The position numbers and the translations under genes are program-made. Shown piece after piece: positions 33,951 through 42,618 of a stretch of 64,000 bases of DNA. Where the stretch lies: assembly GCF_022482905.1 (NCBI RefSeq), contig NZ_JAKVOI010000001.1, forward strand, positions 310,001 to 374,000, written 5' to 3'. The stretch is from Clostridium sp. GTDB lineage: Bacteria > Bacillota > Clostridia > Clostridiales > Clostridiaceae. Each line of letters begins with the position of its first letter. Within the stretch, counting starts at the first letter, position 1. The notes below the pieces were generated by a model that made no database searches, was not told the DNA's origin, and saw only the letters and a list, made by a program, of their open reading frames with translations.

Positions 33951-34772
33951 ATGATAAAAGGTGTTGATATAAGTAATTTAAACGGTAATGTAAATATGAA
34001 CATACTGAAGAATGCAGGATACCAATTTGTTTTTATACGTGCCACAGAGGGTACTTCAGGGGCAGGTTCAAGGGATGAAAAATACCATACCAATATAGCA
34101 AATGCAAAGAAAGCAGGGTTACTTACTGGCGCATATCATTTTTCACATTCTTGTACTAAAGCCAAAGAGCTGACCGAGATAGCCAATTTCCTTGATTTCA
34201 TAAAGGGTACGAATCCGGATATCGTTATACTGGATGCAGAAAACAGCTGCACCGGGGATATGACAGACTTATGCATAGATTTCTTGGACAAAGCTTCTGC
34301 GGTGGCACAGCCTTTGTTCTATGCAAATCCGAGTTGGATAAAGGCACACTTAAATTCCAAAATAACAAAGTTCCCGTTGTGGGTAGCAAACTATGGTGTA
34401 AGTAAGCCAAGTTTTACATTGTGGCCTTATTTTACAGCCTGGCAGCATACGGACAAGGGACAGATATCTGGCATAAGTGGGTACGTGGATCTCAACTATA
34501 TGGATGATAATTTCTTTAGTGTTGTAAAAAATAAGACAACCAATGTAGCCCCAAAAGTTACAAGTGCTATAAAGAAATACGATACAAGTATACCTGAAGG
34601 AGATAACATTTTTAGGGTTCCTGGAACCAAAGCGTATATTGAGCAGACTACAGATGGCAGAATTGCGATCCATTTAGATAGGGGAAATTATGTAGCTATA
34701 GGACAGGGCTTCATAGATGCCTATTGGAATGACAACAAAGGTAAGTCTGGACATAAGAGGTTGAGCAATTAA
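33951..34772 (+). CDS. Endolysin, GH25 lysozyme
   Basis: The 273-aa product has a GH25 muramidase domain (1-195): VDISNLNG with Asp6, the catalytic pair Asp95 and Glu97 in VILDAENS, and YFTAWQHTDKG. A C-terminal region (~205-273) with repeated-looking beta segments is probably the wall-binding domain. It cuts the MurNAc-GlcNAc bond after holin opens the membrane. No signal peptide. Confidence 0.92.
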   Translation: MIKGVDISNLNGNVNMNILKNAGYQFVFIRATEGTSGAGSRDEKYHTNIANAKKAGLLTGAYHFSHSCTKAKELTEIANFLDFIKGTNPDIVILDAENSCTGDMTDLCIDFLDKASAVAQPLFYANPSWIKAHLNSKITKFPLWVANYGVSKPSFTLWPYFTAWQHTDKGQISGISGYVDLNYMDDNFFSVVKNKTTNVAPKVTSAIKKYDTSIPEGDNIFRVPGTKAYIEQTTDGRIAIHLDRGNYVAIGQGFIDAYWNDNKGKSGHKRLSN

Positions 34773-34774
34773 CG

Positions 34775-34812
34775 GAGAGTTTAAAAGGCTCTCTATTTTT
34801 TCTATTTTTTTA
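34775..34812 (+). terminator. Intrinsic terminator after endolysin
   Basis: GGAGAG pairs with CTCTCT across a TTTAAAAGG loop, followed by ATTTTTTC and a second T run. Confidence 0.75.
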
Positions 34813-34840
34813 TAAAAAATTTTATGGAGGTAAATAAAAA

Positions 34841-35395
34841 ATGATAAATGTAAATGATATTGTAGCAGTAGGTGGCATTCTAGTAGGCGTAATTGGTGCA
34901 ATTTTTGGATTGGTACCATATCTAAAGAAAAGGAAAATCAATACGGAAGAAATACTCGGCACTGCGGGAAACGTACTTGAAGCTACAGAACCAATCATCC
35001 AAGTGGCCAAGGGAATTCCAGCTTTGAAGCCTGCAGCAACACTGGTAGATTGGATCGAGCAAAAGGCGGTGGCCGGAGTGAAAGCAGCTGAACAACTGGC
35101 CCACGCTGGAAGTTTGACTAGCAACGAAGAGAAATTCAAATCAGCACAGCAAACCGTATATGATGCACTTAAAGAAATAGGTATAACTCCTACAGATAAT
35201 CAAAAGAAGCTCATTGATGATTTTATCCAGGAAGCAGTCAATGACCTTGGACATTCTATTCCTACAGAAGCAGAAAAGAACGCACAGATTGCCAAGACAC
35301 AGCAGGATCTGGCAGCTGTCCAGAATGAAAATACACAACTGAAACAGACCATTGCTAGTATTCAGAGTACAGTCGGAACAGCAACAGCTCAATAA
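34841..35395 (+). CDS. Holin LLH-like (superfamily 6) protein
   Basis: The 184-aa product has one N-terminal membrane segment (~7-27) followed by a long helical region. The pattern GVKAAEQLAHAG...EKFKSAQQTVYDALKE resembles the cytosolic part of LLH-type holins. The Gln-rich coiled-coil tail (~145-184) is extra. Located after the lysozyme, it may be a second holin or lysis regulator. Confidence 0.7.
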   Translation: MINVNDIVAVGGILVGVIGAIFGLVPYLKKRKINTEEILGTAGNVLEATEPIIQVAKGIPALKPAATLVDWIEQKAVAGVKAAEQLAHAGSLTSNEEKFKSAQQTVYDALKEIGITPTDNQKKLIDDFIQEAVNDLGHSIPTEAEKNAQIAKTQQDLAAVQNENTQLKQTIASIQSTVGTATAQ

Positions 35396-35398
35396 AAG

Positions 35399-35440
35399 AA
35401 ATCCCCTAAGGTTATATAATAGTACTTTAGGGGATTTTAA
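35399..35440. terminator. Strong terminator ending the late operon
   Basis: AAATCCCCTAA (35399-35409) pairs with TTAGGGGATTT (35428-35439), followed by TTAAAT. It lies between the late operon and a convergent leftward gene. Confidence 0.85.
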
Positions 35441-35459
35441 ATATAAATAAAGTATAAAA

Positions 35460-36629
35460 TTATAAGGAACCTTTTATTACTTTTAAATTTGACCTTATAC
35501 CTAGATTTATATTACTAGATTCATTTTCAATTAAGGATATATGTGTCAACTCATATATTTCTTTATTTGGCAGATAACCAACAAAATTTTTAAAATCACT
35601 TTTTTGGATGATGTTATTATCTAATAATAAATTAATACTTTTAGAAAATAATGTAGGTTGTTCTGATTTTAAAGTATCATCAAGAGGTTCAACTTTTCTC
35701 CATTTCTTTGCTGAAATTTGTTTTCTTAGATACAGGGCTTGATTTGGAGTAAATATGGTTAACTCCTCACATCTATATATTATAGCTGCAAGAGAAACCT
35801 TCCATCTAGATTTTAAATCTAGTAAATGCCCTAAAGATAATGACATAACTTCATTTGGAAAACTGCTTTCAGGTAATAAAAAGCTTGATGCAAATTTATT
35901 AGCTTCCTTTTCAATTTTTTTAAGTTCGCCTTTATTTTTTTCTAAATCGATGCTACTAATGTTATTATGAAGGAGAATATGCCCTAATTCATGTGCTAAA
36001 TTAAATCTGTTACGAACAGCTGAAGCATTATCTTCTAAAAATATAAATGGACGACCATTTTTGATTATTGAACACGCATCAATCTTTCTATTGCTGGTAT
36101 TAACATTTTCCAATTTCATTTTTGATACTACAATACCGTTTTTTTCTAATAAAAGCATAACATTAGAAATAGGGCCATTACTTAATCCCCAATGTTTTCT
36201 TGCTAGTTGGGCTATTTTATCTATATCAGTATCATTTAAGCTATCTTTAGATAGATAATTATCTATGTTAGGTAAATTTACAGCAGGAAAATTAATATAA
36301 TTACTTAACATTGTAAAAATTCTATATGACCAAATATTCCTTATATCAACCATTGCCCTTAAGTCTGCAGTTGCAGATGCAAGACTTCTGAAAAATGTTA
36401 CGCCTTGTGATTGTGGACTTTCAATATCATCTTTAAAAGTAAAAAATTCATTTGAAAAATTTAGTGCCTTAGCGATTTTACTTAGGCTTTCATAAGATGG
36501 ATTTCTATCACCCATTTCATATTTTGATATAGATTGTTTACTTATACCTGATAGATTTGAAAGTTCAGACATTGTTAAACCTCTTGCCATTCTTGCCTCA
36601 GTTAATTTTTTAGGTATAACAGTCTTCAA
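35460..36629 (-). CDS. XRE-ImmA fusion regulator (HTH plus zinc metallopeptidase)
   Basis: The start is TTG 36629 with AAGGGGAT upstream. Residues 8-65 are an XRE HTH (LTMSELSNLSGISKQSISKY). Residues ~150-260 are a COG2856/IrrE-like metallopeptidase with catalytic HELGH (213-217). ImmA-type peptidases cleave repressors to induce mobile elements, and XRE-COG2856 proteins are also predicted in toxin-antitoxin-like modules. The preceding gene ends 1-2 nt away and is co-transcribed. Confidence 0.88.
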   Translation of the reverse strand: MKTVIPKKLTEARMARGLTMSELSNLSGISKQSISKYEMGDRNPSYESLSKIAKALNFSNEFFTFKDDIESPQSQGVTFFRSLASATADLRAMVDIRNIWSYRIFTMLSNYINFPAVNLPNIDNYLSKDSLNDTDIDKIAQLARKHWGLSNGPISNVMLLLEKNGIVVSKMKLENVNTSNRKIDACSIIKNGRPFIFLEDNASAVRNRFNLAHELGHILLHNNISSIDLEKNKGELKKIEKEANKFASSFLLPESSFPNEVMSLSLGHLLDLKSRWKVSLAAIIYRCEELTIFTPNQALYLRKQISAKKWRKVEPLDDTLKSEQPTLFSKSINLLLDNNIIQKSDFKNFVGYLPNKEIYELTHISLIENESSNINLGIRSNLKVIKGSL

Positions 36630-36630
36630 C

Positions 36631-37281
36631 TTAAATATCCCCTTTCACAAACTTTTTAAAATTTTTTATGTCGACATTAGGGTCGTCAATCTGTTCTTCT
36701 TTAGGATATAAGGGTTTTATATATGGTATTGAAATTAAAGGAATATTATATATCCACTTGGAACATTTTACATTTGGAAATCCAATGTGCATAGATTTAG
36801 GATATTCAAAAGAATTATTTAATTTTTCATGTGTTATTATTACAAAAAATTTTTTAGTATCAATAGGAGTATAATCTTTTAAAAAAGATATTTGCCCATT
36901 GTTTAAAGATCTATTTTGTCTGAAAATAGCCGATCTAGGTATTGAATATTCTTTATTTAATTGACTTATCGTAATAATACATTTTTGAGATTCAAGTTCA
37001 ATATGATGGCAATTCTTTTTGTGGTTTAATTTTATCGAATATTTAAATGGTAGTAAATTCTTATTTATGGCTTTTATGAACTCATATTGAACTGCCAAGT
37101 TAAGAATAAATGGAAGTATATCTTTGCCTAAATCATTTTGGTACATTTCATCATCTTTTTTAATTAAATTTACTAATGAATATCCCTTATAAATTGATGT
37201 AGAAATCCTTTGTTTGATTTTATTGGGAAATTCATAATTCATAAGTTGAATAGCATTTTCTTTATCATCTATATAATTCAA
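36631..37281 (-). CDS. Unknown partner of the XRE-ImmA regulator, 216 aa
   Basis: AGAGGTGATA points to a TTG start at 37281 (MNYIDDKENAIQ); an earlier in-frame TTG lies within an operator palindrome. The soluble product has no recognised motif. It is tightly coupled to the XRE-ImmA gene and is first in the operon, so the pair probably works as a unit: a peptidase with its substrate, or a toxin-antitoxin-like or defence module. Confidence 0.6.
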   Translation of the reverse strand: MNYIDDKENAIQLMNYEFPNKIKQRISTSIYKGYSLVNLIKKDDEMYQNDLGKDILPFILNLAVQYEFIKAINKNLLPFKYSIKLNHKKNCHHIELESQKCIITISQLNKEYSIPRSAIFRQNRSLNNGQISFLKDYTPIDTKKFFVIITHEKLNNSFEYPKSMHIGFPNVKCSKWIYNIPLISIPYIKPLYPKEEQIDDPNVDIKNFKKFVKGDI

Positions 37282-37293
37282 AAATATCACCTC

Positions 37294-37380
37294 TGTATAC
37301 AAAATTACTTGTATACAATCTTACCATTATAATGTATTTTTGTCTACATAAAAGATATAAATTTAATATTCGTATACAAG
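37294..37380 (-). promoter_or_regulatory. Promoter with three GTATACAA operators for the XRE-ImmA operon
   Basis: On the reverse strand, TAGACA (37341-37346) and TAAGAT (37318-37323), 17 bp apart, form a promoter. The palindrome TTGTATACAA (37309-37318) lies just downstream, with further copies at 37294-37303 (TGTATACAAA) and 37371-37380 (CGTATACAAG). This fits autorepression by the HTH protein. Confidence 0.8.
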
Positions 37381-37387
37381 TACTATA

Positions 37388-37909
37388 TCAATTAGAAAGC
37401 TTTTTAATATATTCCTTAGAATAATACCGTAAATAATGCCATATAGTTTTAATAAAATCGACAACCTTTGAACCTTGTTTAGAAGAAATATTTTTATAAA
37501 AATTATAATTAGAAATGGCAATAAAAAAAATTAGTGATACACTTAAATAAGTTTCATTTGTATTAATGGGGCTTTTAATAATATTAAATTTTAAAAGTTC
37601 TGGTTGAAGTACTATTAATAATGATATTAAACCTGATGCATATATTATTGTAAAATGAATCCACTCAAACCATGCTTCAAATTGTGAATGCCTTTTTAAT
37701 TTTAAAAAAATTAAACTTATTATATATGTGCAAATAAAGGCAATTAATGAAGATACAACGATAAAAATAATAAAAAATGATATATCGTCTTTCTTATAAT
37801 AATTAGAAATTATTGTTAAACTAATACAAAGTATGATTCCATATAACATTAAAAACAAAAGTGGCAATAGAAGTAATTTAAGTAGGAAATTACTTATTTT
37901 ATTAGACAT
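37388..37909 (-). CDS. Membrane protein with about four TM helices, 173 aa
   Basis: The ATG follows GGAGTTGAT. Hydrophobic segments lie at ~8-32, 43-70, 88-105 and 122-138, with a basic C-terminus (KTIWHYLRYYSKEYIKKLSN). No family was recognised. It lies upstream of and co-directional with the XRE-ImmA pair and could be part of the same lysogenic conversion module. Confidence 0.55.
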   Translation of the reverse strand: MSNKISNFLLKLLLLPLLFLMLYGIILCISLTIISNYYKKDDISFFIIFIVVSSLIAFICTYIISLIFLKLKRHSQFEAWFEWIHFTIIYASGLISLLIVLQPELLKFNIIKSPINTNETYLSVSLIFFIAISNYNFYKNISSKQGSKVVDFIKTIWHYLRYYSKEYIKKLSN

Positions 37910-38090
37910 TTTATCAACTCCATTTAGATAATTTTAAATTTGGGGTATTTTCTATCTTGCTAAATAATCGTTTCTTTTTCATAGATGCTTAAGTGTTTTT
38001 ATATAAATTTTGGGGATACTATATATTCTACCTTGAAACAGAACAAATGTTCTTATATAATAGTATTATCTGGAACATAGGAGGTAGTGT

Positions 38091-38846
38091 ATGAATAGTT
38101 TTATAGGATGGATAGGTGGCAAAAAGTTATTGAGGAAGGAAATAGTCAAACGCTTTCCTGAAAGCTTTAATAGATACATAGAAGTATTCGGAGGAGCAGC
38201 ATAGGTATTGTTCTCAAAGGATAAACTGGCCAACACGGAAATCTACAACGATATAAACGGAGATTTGGTCAATTTATTCAGGTGCGTGAAATTTCACTGT
38301 GGAGAGCTACAGAGAGAATTATCATTTATGTTGAATTCAAGGGAGTTGTTTTATGATTTCGCAAGCCAGTACAATACTAGAGGCATGACTGACATCCAAA
38401 GGGCAGCACGTTTCTTTATGCTGATAAAGACAAGCTATGGAAGCGATCATAAGTCTTACGGTTGCATAAAGAGAAATGTAAATGCCATGGTTCAGTATCT
38501 TACTGATATTCAGGACAGACTCTGTGATGTAGTGATTGAGAATAAAGATTTTGAGAATTTGCTAAAGGTCTATGACAAAGAGGATGCACTTATATATTTA
38601 GATCCCCCGTACTATGGTACTGAAAGATACTATCAGGCACAATTTTCAAAGGAGGACCACATGAGATTACATGAGGTGCTCAGAAATATAAAAGGGAAAT
38701 TTATCCTCTCATATAATGATTGTGAATTTGTAAGAGATTTATACAAAGATTTCAATATAGATGAGGTTCAGAGAAATCATAATCTTGTTGGGAAGTACAA
38801 GGGTAGGGAGCACAGGTATAGTGAGCTGATTATTAGAAATTATTGA
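38091..38846 (+). pseudogene. Phage DNA adenine methylase (D12/Dam type) interrupted by an amber codon
   Basis: Starting at ATG 38091 (AGGAGGTAG upstream), the frame encodes FIGWIGGKKLLRKEIVKRFP and EVFGGAA. It hits TAG at 38202-38204, where family members have Trp, and then continues VLFSKDKL through motif IV DPPYYG to TGA/TAA near 38846. A single TGG-to-TAG change explains it. An internal start could not rescue the SAM-binding motif. The enzyme would methylate adenine-N6 in phage DNA. Confidence 0.88.
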
Positions 38847-38855
38847 TGAATTGGT

Positions 38856-38890
38856 AAAGCCTGTTGAATTTTGACAGGCTTTATTTTTAT
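38856..38890 (+). terminator. Intrinsic terminator after dam pseudogene
   Basis: AAAGCCTGT pairs with ACAGGCTTT, then ATTTTTATT. Confidence 0.85.
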
Positions 38891-38935
38891 TGTCAATACT
38901 TGTCCTTTTTAGCAAAAAGTTTTAAAATAAAATAA

Positions 38936-38972
38936 AAGAAACCATCTGACTATCAATCAATAATGGTTTCTT
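38936..38972. terminator. Stem-loop, possible bidirectional terminator
   Basis: AAGAAACCAT (38936-38945) pairs perfectly with ATGGTTTCTT (38963-38972). Confidence 0.55.
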
Positions 38973-39057
38973 AAAACTAAATGTGTTTCATTGAATATAC
39001 CTCTATTATATCATATATTCTCTGAAATGCTAATGTTATAATGGAGGCGTATAGGCA

Positions 39058-40119
39058 ATGAATTTTCAAGATATAGTTGATTATTCTGAAATTATAGAAA
39101 AAGAAATTAAAAATATAAATGAAATAATAAATAAATTGCGAAATTGCATGAAATTACATCAAAATTGGTACAATTCTTTATTAAATGTATTATTAAATTT
39201 TAATGTATCAGGAACGAATGCAGTAAGTAGTGCCAATAATTTAAAGAATAATGTTAAAAAACAATATGATAATCTTAAACAAAATTTAATACAAATTGAT
39301 TTTATGAATATGTGGCTCATATTAGAAAAACTTAATATAAATAATAATGATAATAAATTTAATGTAATAGTAAAATTAAACGAATTTATAAAATGTATGA
39401 AAGATGGATATTTAAAAATTCATTCTTTTATAAGTAGTACTAATAGTACTTCGCAAATTTATATGGACACAATATATGTTGTTAATTCTATGATTTATAA
39501 GTATGATGAAATTATAAGAGAGATAAATAACTTAACATTAATTAATGAATCACTTAATGTAAGTGACGAGCCAAGCAATTTATCCATAAGGTTATTAAAT
39601 GAAAATAATAATTTAAATGATACAGTTGATTCACTAAAGATTATAGAAGATATATATAGTATAGTAGGTTCTATTATGAAAATTTCAAGCGAAGAACATC
39701 CACTTAAATATAATCGAATTGAATCTGGGACTATGCTAGCTCAACTGGTCGGAGATGGTACAGCGATCCTAATTGTCGGACGAGTTATAAAATTTTCTTA
39801 TACAATATATAAAGAACAATTCAGTTGGGATGCGAGACAAAGAAAAGCATTAGGAGATATAAAAGTTCGTGGTGAATATTTAAAGCTAATAAGAGAGGAA
39901 GCTAAAATAGATAAAGAACCAGATAATTCTAAATTGCAAACTCAATTACAACGCTTAGAAGAATTAAACAATAAATTATTTCAAGATAATCCTTCAATAA
40001 TTTTAAATGGCGAAAAGATAGGAATATCTGAATTAAAAAACAATAAAATAGCAGATGATTTTTTTTTGAAAGAAAATATAAATAAAATTCAAGATAATAA
40101 TTCAAATAATGAAAAATAA
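39058..40119 (+). CDS. Unknown helical protein, 353 aa, very AT-rich
   Basis: GGAGGCG precedes ATG 39058. The product is Asn/Ile/Lys-rich and mostly helical, with coiled-coil stretches at ~10-35 and ~295-320. One glycine-rich hydrophobic segment (MLAQLVGDGTAILIVGRVIKF, ~225-245) could insert in a membrane. Base composition is more AT-rich than the structural genes, suggesting recent acquisition. No family was recognised; a colicin-like or Abi-like role cannot be confirmed. Confidence 0.5.
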   Translation: MNFQDIVDYSEIIEKEIKNINEIINKLRNCMKLHQNWYNSLLNVLLNFNVSGTNAVSSANNLKNNVKKQYDNLKQNLIQIDFMNMWLILEKLNINNNDNKFNVIVKLNEFIKCMKDGYLKIHSFISSTNSTSQIYMDTIYVVNSMIYKYDEIIREINNLTLINESLNVSDEPSNLSIRLLNENNNLNDTVDSLKIIEDIYSIVGSIMKISSEEHPLKYNRIESGTMLAQLVGDGTAILIVGRVIKFSYTIYKEQFSWDARQRKALGDIKVRGEYLKLIREEAKIDKEPDNSKLQTQLQRLEELNNKLFQDNPSIILNGEKIGISELKNNKIADDFFLKENINKIQDNNSNNEK

Positions 40120-40240
40120 TTATTTCCCATTTGTTAATATACTTCATGGAGATCCATACTACGATAGAACAAATGTAGAAGAATATTTTAATACAGGAGC
40201 AGAGGCACAAGCTGTAGACTATAGGCCAATAAAAAGATAA
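40109..40240 (+). pseudogene. C-terminal remnant of a thermonuclease-type secreted protein
   Basis: This short frame ends HGDPYYDRT...EEYFNTGAEAQAVDYRPIKR, nearly matching the end of the complete thermonuclease at 44015-44938 (PGDPYYNRT...AWFNTEAEAQAAGYRPIKR). The similarity continues past the stop into the terminator. The small terminal domain recalls the 'sunset' domain of secreted nucleases. The rest of the gene is missing, so this is the scar of a replacement or recombination. Confidence 0.75.
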
Positions 40241-40244
40241 AGAA

Positions 40245-40277
40245 AAGCTCTGGTGAAAAATCCAGGGCTTAGTTTTT
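40245..40277 (+). terminator. Intrinsic terminator
   Basis: AAGCTCTGG pairs with CCAGGGCTT, then AGTTTTT. It is near-identical to the terminator at 44942. Confidence 0.8.
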
Positions 40278-40371
40278 AAATGCTTTGATGTGAGATGAAA
40301 TTTATAAGAACTTTTGCAATTTAGCAAAAGTTACATTGTATAACAGTTATATTTAGAAAGGGATAATGTAA

Positions 40372-41315
40372 ATGAAAAAAAGACAAAGAGTGCCGATTAA
40401 GCCAAGCCAGAAAAAAGGCTACTTGAAAAAAATGCTTATGCATGTTGCGTCTGTAAAGAAAGAGGTATAGGCCTTAATTTTCACCATTTAGATGAAGATC
40501 CATCAAATAACAGTGATGATAACATTGCTGTATTATGTGTTAAAGAACATGACAATCACCATAGGCCTAAGGTGTATGAAAGTATAAATCACTTAGAGTT
40601 ATCAACTGATGAACTAAGCAAGAAAAAGGATAGTTGGGAAAATTTTGTTTCAGAGGCGAAGAAAGAACATCCTAAAGTATTGGCACTTGTAACTGCTTAT
40701 GGTACACAAGAGAGCATTGTAGGTATGAAAATAGTATTTCAATGGGTAGACGGAAAGATAGAATTTGAAAGGAAATATCAACTTTTAGATGCTCCAATGG
40801 ATATCTTGTTAGATAAAATGATTGATGAAGTAGTATGGATTGGTAAAAATATCAAATTACATTTAATTAATAAGGCAGTGCCAATCGAATATTGTCCTAA
40901 TTGTGGAGAAGGAGTAATGAGTAGAATACTTGATAAAAATATGGCAATTAAAGAAACTGCGCCTGACTGGGAAACAGAATCACTTTGTACCATTTATATT
41001 AATCCACAAAACCCTTCGCTGGCTTATACAATTTTTTATAAAGGTACTGTTCTTTATAAAGCGGGTATTCATAAATGTGGAAATAATCTTCAATTTATGG
41101 ACAATAAACATGAAGAATTGTATCCTCTATTTAAATATAAAATTAGAACTCAAGTAGTGAGACTATTAGTTGATAAATTACATGATTGGAATATTCAAAG
41201 AGCTATTGTTGGAACGGGTAATCCAGATGATCCAAATATTATAAGTATATTACATTTACCTAATATTTGGGAAGGAAGAAAGACAAATAAGCATAAAGTT
41301 AATAAAAATGATTAA
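40372..41315 (+). pseudogene. HNH-like zinc protein gene with N-terminal frameshift
   Basis: AAAGGGATAATG precedes ATG 40372 (MKKRQRVPI). Around 40397-40410 the frame must shift by one base to continue into KRLLEKNAYACCVCKERGIG, FHHLDEDPSNNSDDNIAVLC and the HNH-like HDNHH segment; restoring one A after 40400 does this. From GTG 40572 the frame is open to 41315 and carries a second zinc pair CPNCGEG. Alone, that 247-aa part lacks the first Cys pair and HNH motif. A sequencing error is an alternative. Confidence 0.8.
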
Positions 41316-41386
41316 AATATCATATTACTCAGATGATTTTATAACACTTTTATTTTTAATTTTTATCGTAATACAAATAATAGTAT

Positions 41387-41418
41387 AAAAAGCCTTGGAG
41401 GGATCCAGGGCTTTTTAA
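41387..41418 (+). terminator. Intrinsic terminator
   Basis: AAAAAGCCTTGG (41387-41398) pairs with CCAGGGCTTTTT (41405-41416). Confidence 0.85.
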
Positions 41419-41568
41419 AACATACATTAAATAAATATTCTTCCCGCATTTTTCCCACACAAGTTTTAAATAGATGTAAACACCTATATAATTGTATAGT
41501 GATAAAACATAGTCATATCAACTGTTGTAGAACATCACATATTTTTATAATAAAGTCTTAGTGAAATC

Positions 41569-41598
41569 AGGAGTTCGATCCTCCTAGGGACTACCACA
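41569..41598 (+). other. tRNA 3'-end fragment, candidate attR of the prophage
   Basis: AGGAG-TTCGATC-CTCCT forms a T arm, followed by AGGGACT (3' acceptor strand), A and CCA. No 5' half, D arm or anticodon arm precedes it. A hairpin terminator follows as after tRNA genes. This is what remains on the distal side when an element integrates into the 3' end of a tRNA gene. The intact tRNA should start AGTCCCT and lie left of the window. Confidence 0.65.
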
Positions 41599-41603
41599 AA
41601 GAA

Positions 41604-41650
41604 AAGAATGGCTTAACTTTAATGGTTAAGGTATTCTTATTTTTTATTTT
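41604..41650 (+). terminator. Terminator following the tRNA fragment
   Basis: AAGAAT and TTAAC pair with GTTAA and ATTCTT, followed by a long T-rich run. It probably belonged to the original tRNA gene. Confidence 0.75.
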
Positions 41651-41671
41651 TAAGGATTATTATTGAAGACT

Positions 41672-42110
41672 TTACACCATAGTTTTTATATTGCTTAATA
41701 AGTCTATTGATTTTTCCTTTTCTTTCTTTAAAACATGAGTATAAATATTGGCAGTTATTTCAATGCTGCTATGTCCTAAAAGCATTGATACAGTTTTTAA
41801 GGGTATATCATTTTCAAATTGTTTGGTAGCATACGTGTGTCTTAAAGCATGAAATTTTTTATGAAGTATATTTAATTCTCTTAAAAATTTTGCCCATGTT
41901 TTATCTAGATTTCCTGCATTAATTAAATTCCCCTACTGACTTAAAAATATATAATCTAAATAATCCGTGGTGTAACTATCACCGGCTTTTAATTTTTCCG
42001 ACTTTTTAATTTTAATTGCACTTTTTATTATTTTTATAAGTGATTCTGGAAGTGGGATTGTCCTTTTTTGATTTCTCCACGCCTCATACTTGTTGCCAGA
42101 GAAAATAAAG
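41672..42110 (-). pseudogene. Tyrosine integrase, C-terminal fragment with in-frame stop
   Basis: Reading leftward, the frame encodes EAWRNQKRTIPLPESLIKII, TTDYLDYIFLSQ, then TAG (plus-strand 41933-41935). It continues through KFHALRHTYATKQFEND and LLGHSSIEITANIYTHVLK to TAA at 41672. These are boxes of a phage integrase with catalytic Arg, His and Tyr. The N-terminal domain is missing. It lies outside the candidate attR, so it belonged to an earlier element at the same tRNA site. Confidence 0.85.
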
Positions 42111-42150
42111 CAATGAATAATATTTAATATATTGTGAACTAATTGCAGGA

Positions 42151-42184
42151 AGAGTTTTGGAGAAATCCAGGACTCTTTAATTTT
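42151..42184 (+). terminator. Intrinsic terminator
   Basis: AAGAGT-TTTGG pairs with CCAGG-ACTCTT, then TAATTTT. It belongs to the same CTGGAGAAATCCAG hairpin family as several terminators in this region. Confidence 0.7.
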
Positions 42185-42251
42185 GCCATCAAAGAAAAAT
42201 ATGGTAAAATTAAAATATAAGGATGAATTTTATAAATTAGGAGAGGTATTA

Positions 42252-42590
42252 ATGTTATATTTAAATTATTTAAGTGGAATAATTATGATTATTGTCGGAG
42301 GTGTATGTAAGGTATATCCACCTAAGCATATAAATCATTCTTTAGGTTATAGAACACCATTTGCAATGAAAAATATTAATACATGGAATGAAGCAAACGA
42401 ATTTGCTGGCATGGTTCTTGTGTGTGTCGGAATAATATCTTTATTGATAACTACATTTTTCATTGCACTGGGTGAAGTTAATAACAGCACACCAGCAAAA
42501 ATATCTGTTATTTTGCTTATAATTTCTATACCATACACAGAAATTCATCTAAGAAAAGTGTTTAATAAAGATGGAATAAAAAAACTATAA
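42252..42590 (+). CDS. SdpI-family membrane protein, 112 aa
   Basis: TTAGGAGAGG supports ATG 42252 over an upstream in-frame ATG. Three hydrophobic segments flank the family motif INHSLGYRTPFAMKNINTWNEAN (here split over residues ~30-52). SdpI-type proteins include immunity to the SdpC cannibalism peptide in Bacillus. No sdpC-like gene is seen nearby, so the function remains general. Confidence 0.8.
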   Translation: MLYLNYLSGIIMIIVGGVCKVYPPKHINHSLGYRTPFAMKNINTWNEANEFAGMVLVCVGIISLLITTFFIALGEVNNSTPAKISVILLIISIPYTEIHLRKVFNKDGIKKL

Positions 42591-42618
42591 TTAGTGTATT
42601 TAATAGGGAGATGATTAT

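Larger units (their letters stand above)
1..41598 (+). mobile_element. PBSX-type (contractile tail) prophage, left end outside window
   Basis: A nearly continuous rightward late operon encodes packaging, head, connector, sheath, tube, tape measure, baseplate, fibre and lysis proteins in the order known from Bacillus PBSX/skin. The right end is placed at a tRNA 3'-end fragment followed by a tRNA-style terminator (41569-41650), which fits an attR. The integrase and early genes are not in the window, so the element exceeds 41.6 kb. Several right-end genes are broken, but the morphogenesis genes look open apart from the split sheath. Confidence 0.8.

Noticed and set aside
41569-41598. Functional tRNA gene
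   Set aside because: Only the T arm and the 3' acceptor strand are present; no 5' acceptor, D arm or anticodon arm could be folded from the upstream sequence.
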